Source: JAYXXU01 sp049301135 (GTDB lineage: Bacteria; Pseudomonadota; Gammaproteobacteria; Pseudomonadales; Moraxellaceae). Taken from it: DNA of 5,937 nt. The notes under the pieces are model-generated. The model saw nothing but the letters and a program-made list of their open reading frames with translations, was not told the origin of the DNA and did no database searches. A program made the translations under genes and the position numbers. Positions within the stretch are counted from its first letter, which is position 1. Each line of letters opens with the position of its first letter. Positions 5,798 through 5,937 of the stretch are shown in pieces. Location: contig JBAQKP010000207.1 in NCBI GenBank assembly GCA_049301135.1, positions 1 to 5,937 of the forward strand, written 5' to 3'.

Positions 5798-5937
5798 ATG
5801 TCCGAAATTCGCAAAATTGTGCTGGCCTATTCTGGCGGCCTTGATACTTCAGTCATTTTGCAGTGGCTGAAAGATGAATATAACGCAGAAGTGATTACCT
5901 TTACTGCTGATTTGGGTCAGGGTGAAGAGGTCGAGCC
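5798..5937 (+). CDS. argG: argininosuccinate synthase, N-terminal part, 3' truncated by window edge
   Basis: ArgG condenses citrulline and aspartate with ATP to give argininosuccinate, the penultimate step of arginine synthesis, in the cytoplasm. Only 46 codons are visible of a protein of about 400 residues. They start MSEIRKIVLAYSGGLDTS, containing the PP-loop ATP-pyrophosphatase motif YSGGLDTS (11-18) that is characteristic of the family, followed by the typical TFTADLGQGEE near residue 42. The start is supported by GGAAG (5788-5792), 5 nt before the ATG. The gap from the diguanylate cyclase stop is 30 nt with no hairpin terminator. A TAGAAT at 5760-5765 could be a -10 box but has no convincing -35, so cotranscription with the upstream gene or a promoter inside it are both possible. 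Confidence 0.97.
   Translation, partial: MSEIRKIVLAYSGGLDTSVILQWLKDEYNAEVITFTADLGQGEEVE

Noticed and set aside
1..5937. Search for CRISPR arrays, insertion sequences, toxin-antitoxin, phage or defence genes
   Set aside because: No spaced direct repeats, transposase motifs or small paired genes were seen; the confident genes are housekeeping or common accessory functions.

Overview
The window reads as an ordinary chromosomal stretch of a gammaproteobacterium. RNase T is confined mainly to gammaproteobacteria, and together with a PhrB-type photolyase, argG and moderate base composition the set suggests Pseudomonadales, perhaps Moraxellaceae. The family-level placement is inference from protein style and context, not from a search.

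Layout, left to right. (1) 1-1128, plus: the C-terminal three quarters of an iron-sulfur cryptochrome/photolyase (PhrB/FeS-BCP type), with its N-terminal antenna domain cut off by the window edge. (2) 1125-1772, minus: an unrecognised protein with four predicted membrane segments, overlapping the photolyase stop by 4 nt tail to tail. (3) 1773-1960: a divergent intergenic region holding a perfect 10+10 palindrome whose right arm contains most of the -35 box of a good sigma-70-like promoter. (4) 1961-3214, plus: an Old Yellow Enzyme family flavin oxidoreductase. (5) 3215-3565: a dense non-coding stretch with a 45-nt REP-like hairpin, a strong bidirectional terminator, a tRNA-Glu(UUC) gene on the minus strand with a consensus promoter, and the terminator of the next gene. 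(6) 3566-4243, minus: ribonuclease T. (7) 4244-4510: a divergent intergenic region with only weak signals. (8) 4511-5767, plus: a membrane-anchored diguanylate cyclase with intact GGEEF and I-site. (9) 5798-5937, plus: the start of argG (argininosuccinate synthase), cut by the window end.

The genes do not form one pathway. RNase T trims the 3' ends of tRNA and other stable RNAs and lies just upstream of a tRNA gene on the same strand, but a terminator and a separate promoter divide them. The diguanylate cyclase and argG are codirectional, 30 nt apart with no visible terminator, so some readthrough is possible. I found no CRISPR array, insertion sequence, phage gene or defence system. The points most worth a second look are the operator-like palindrome before the OYE gene, the unusual pairs in the tRNA-Glu, the REP-like hairpin and the unidentified membrane protein.
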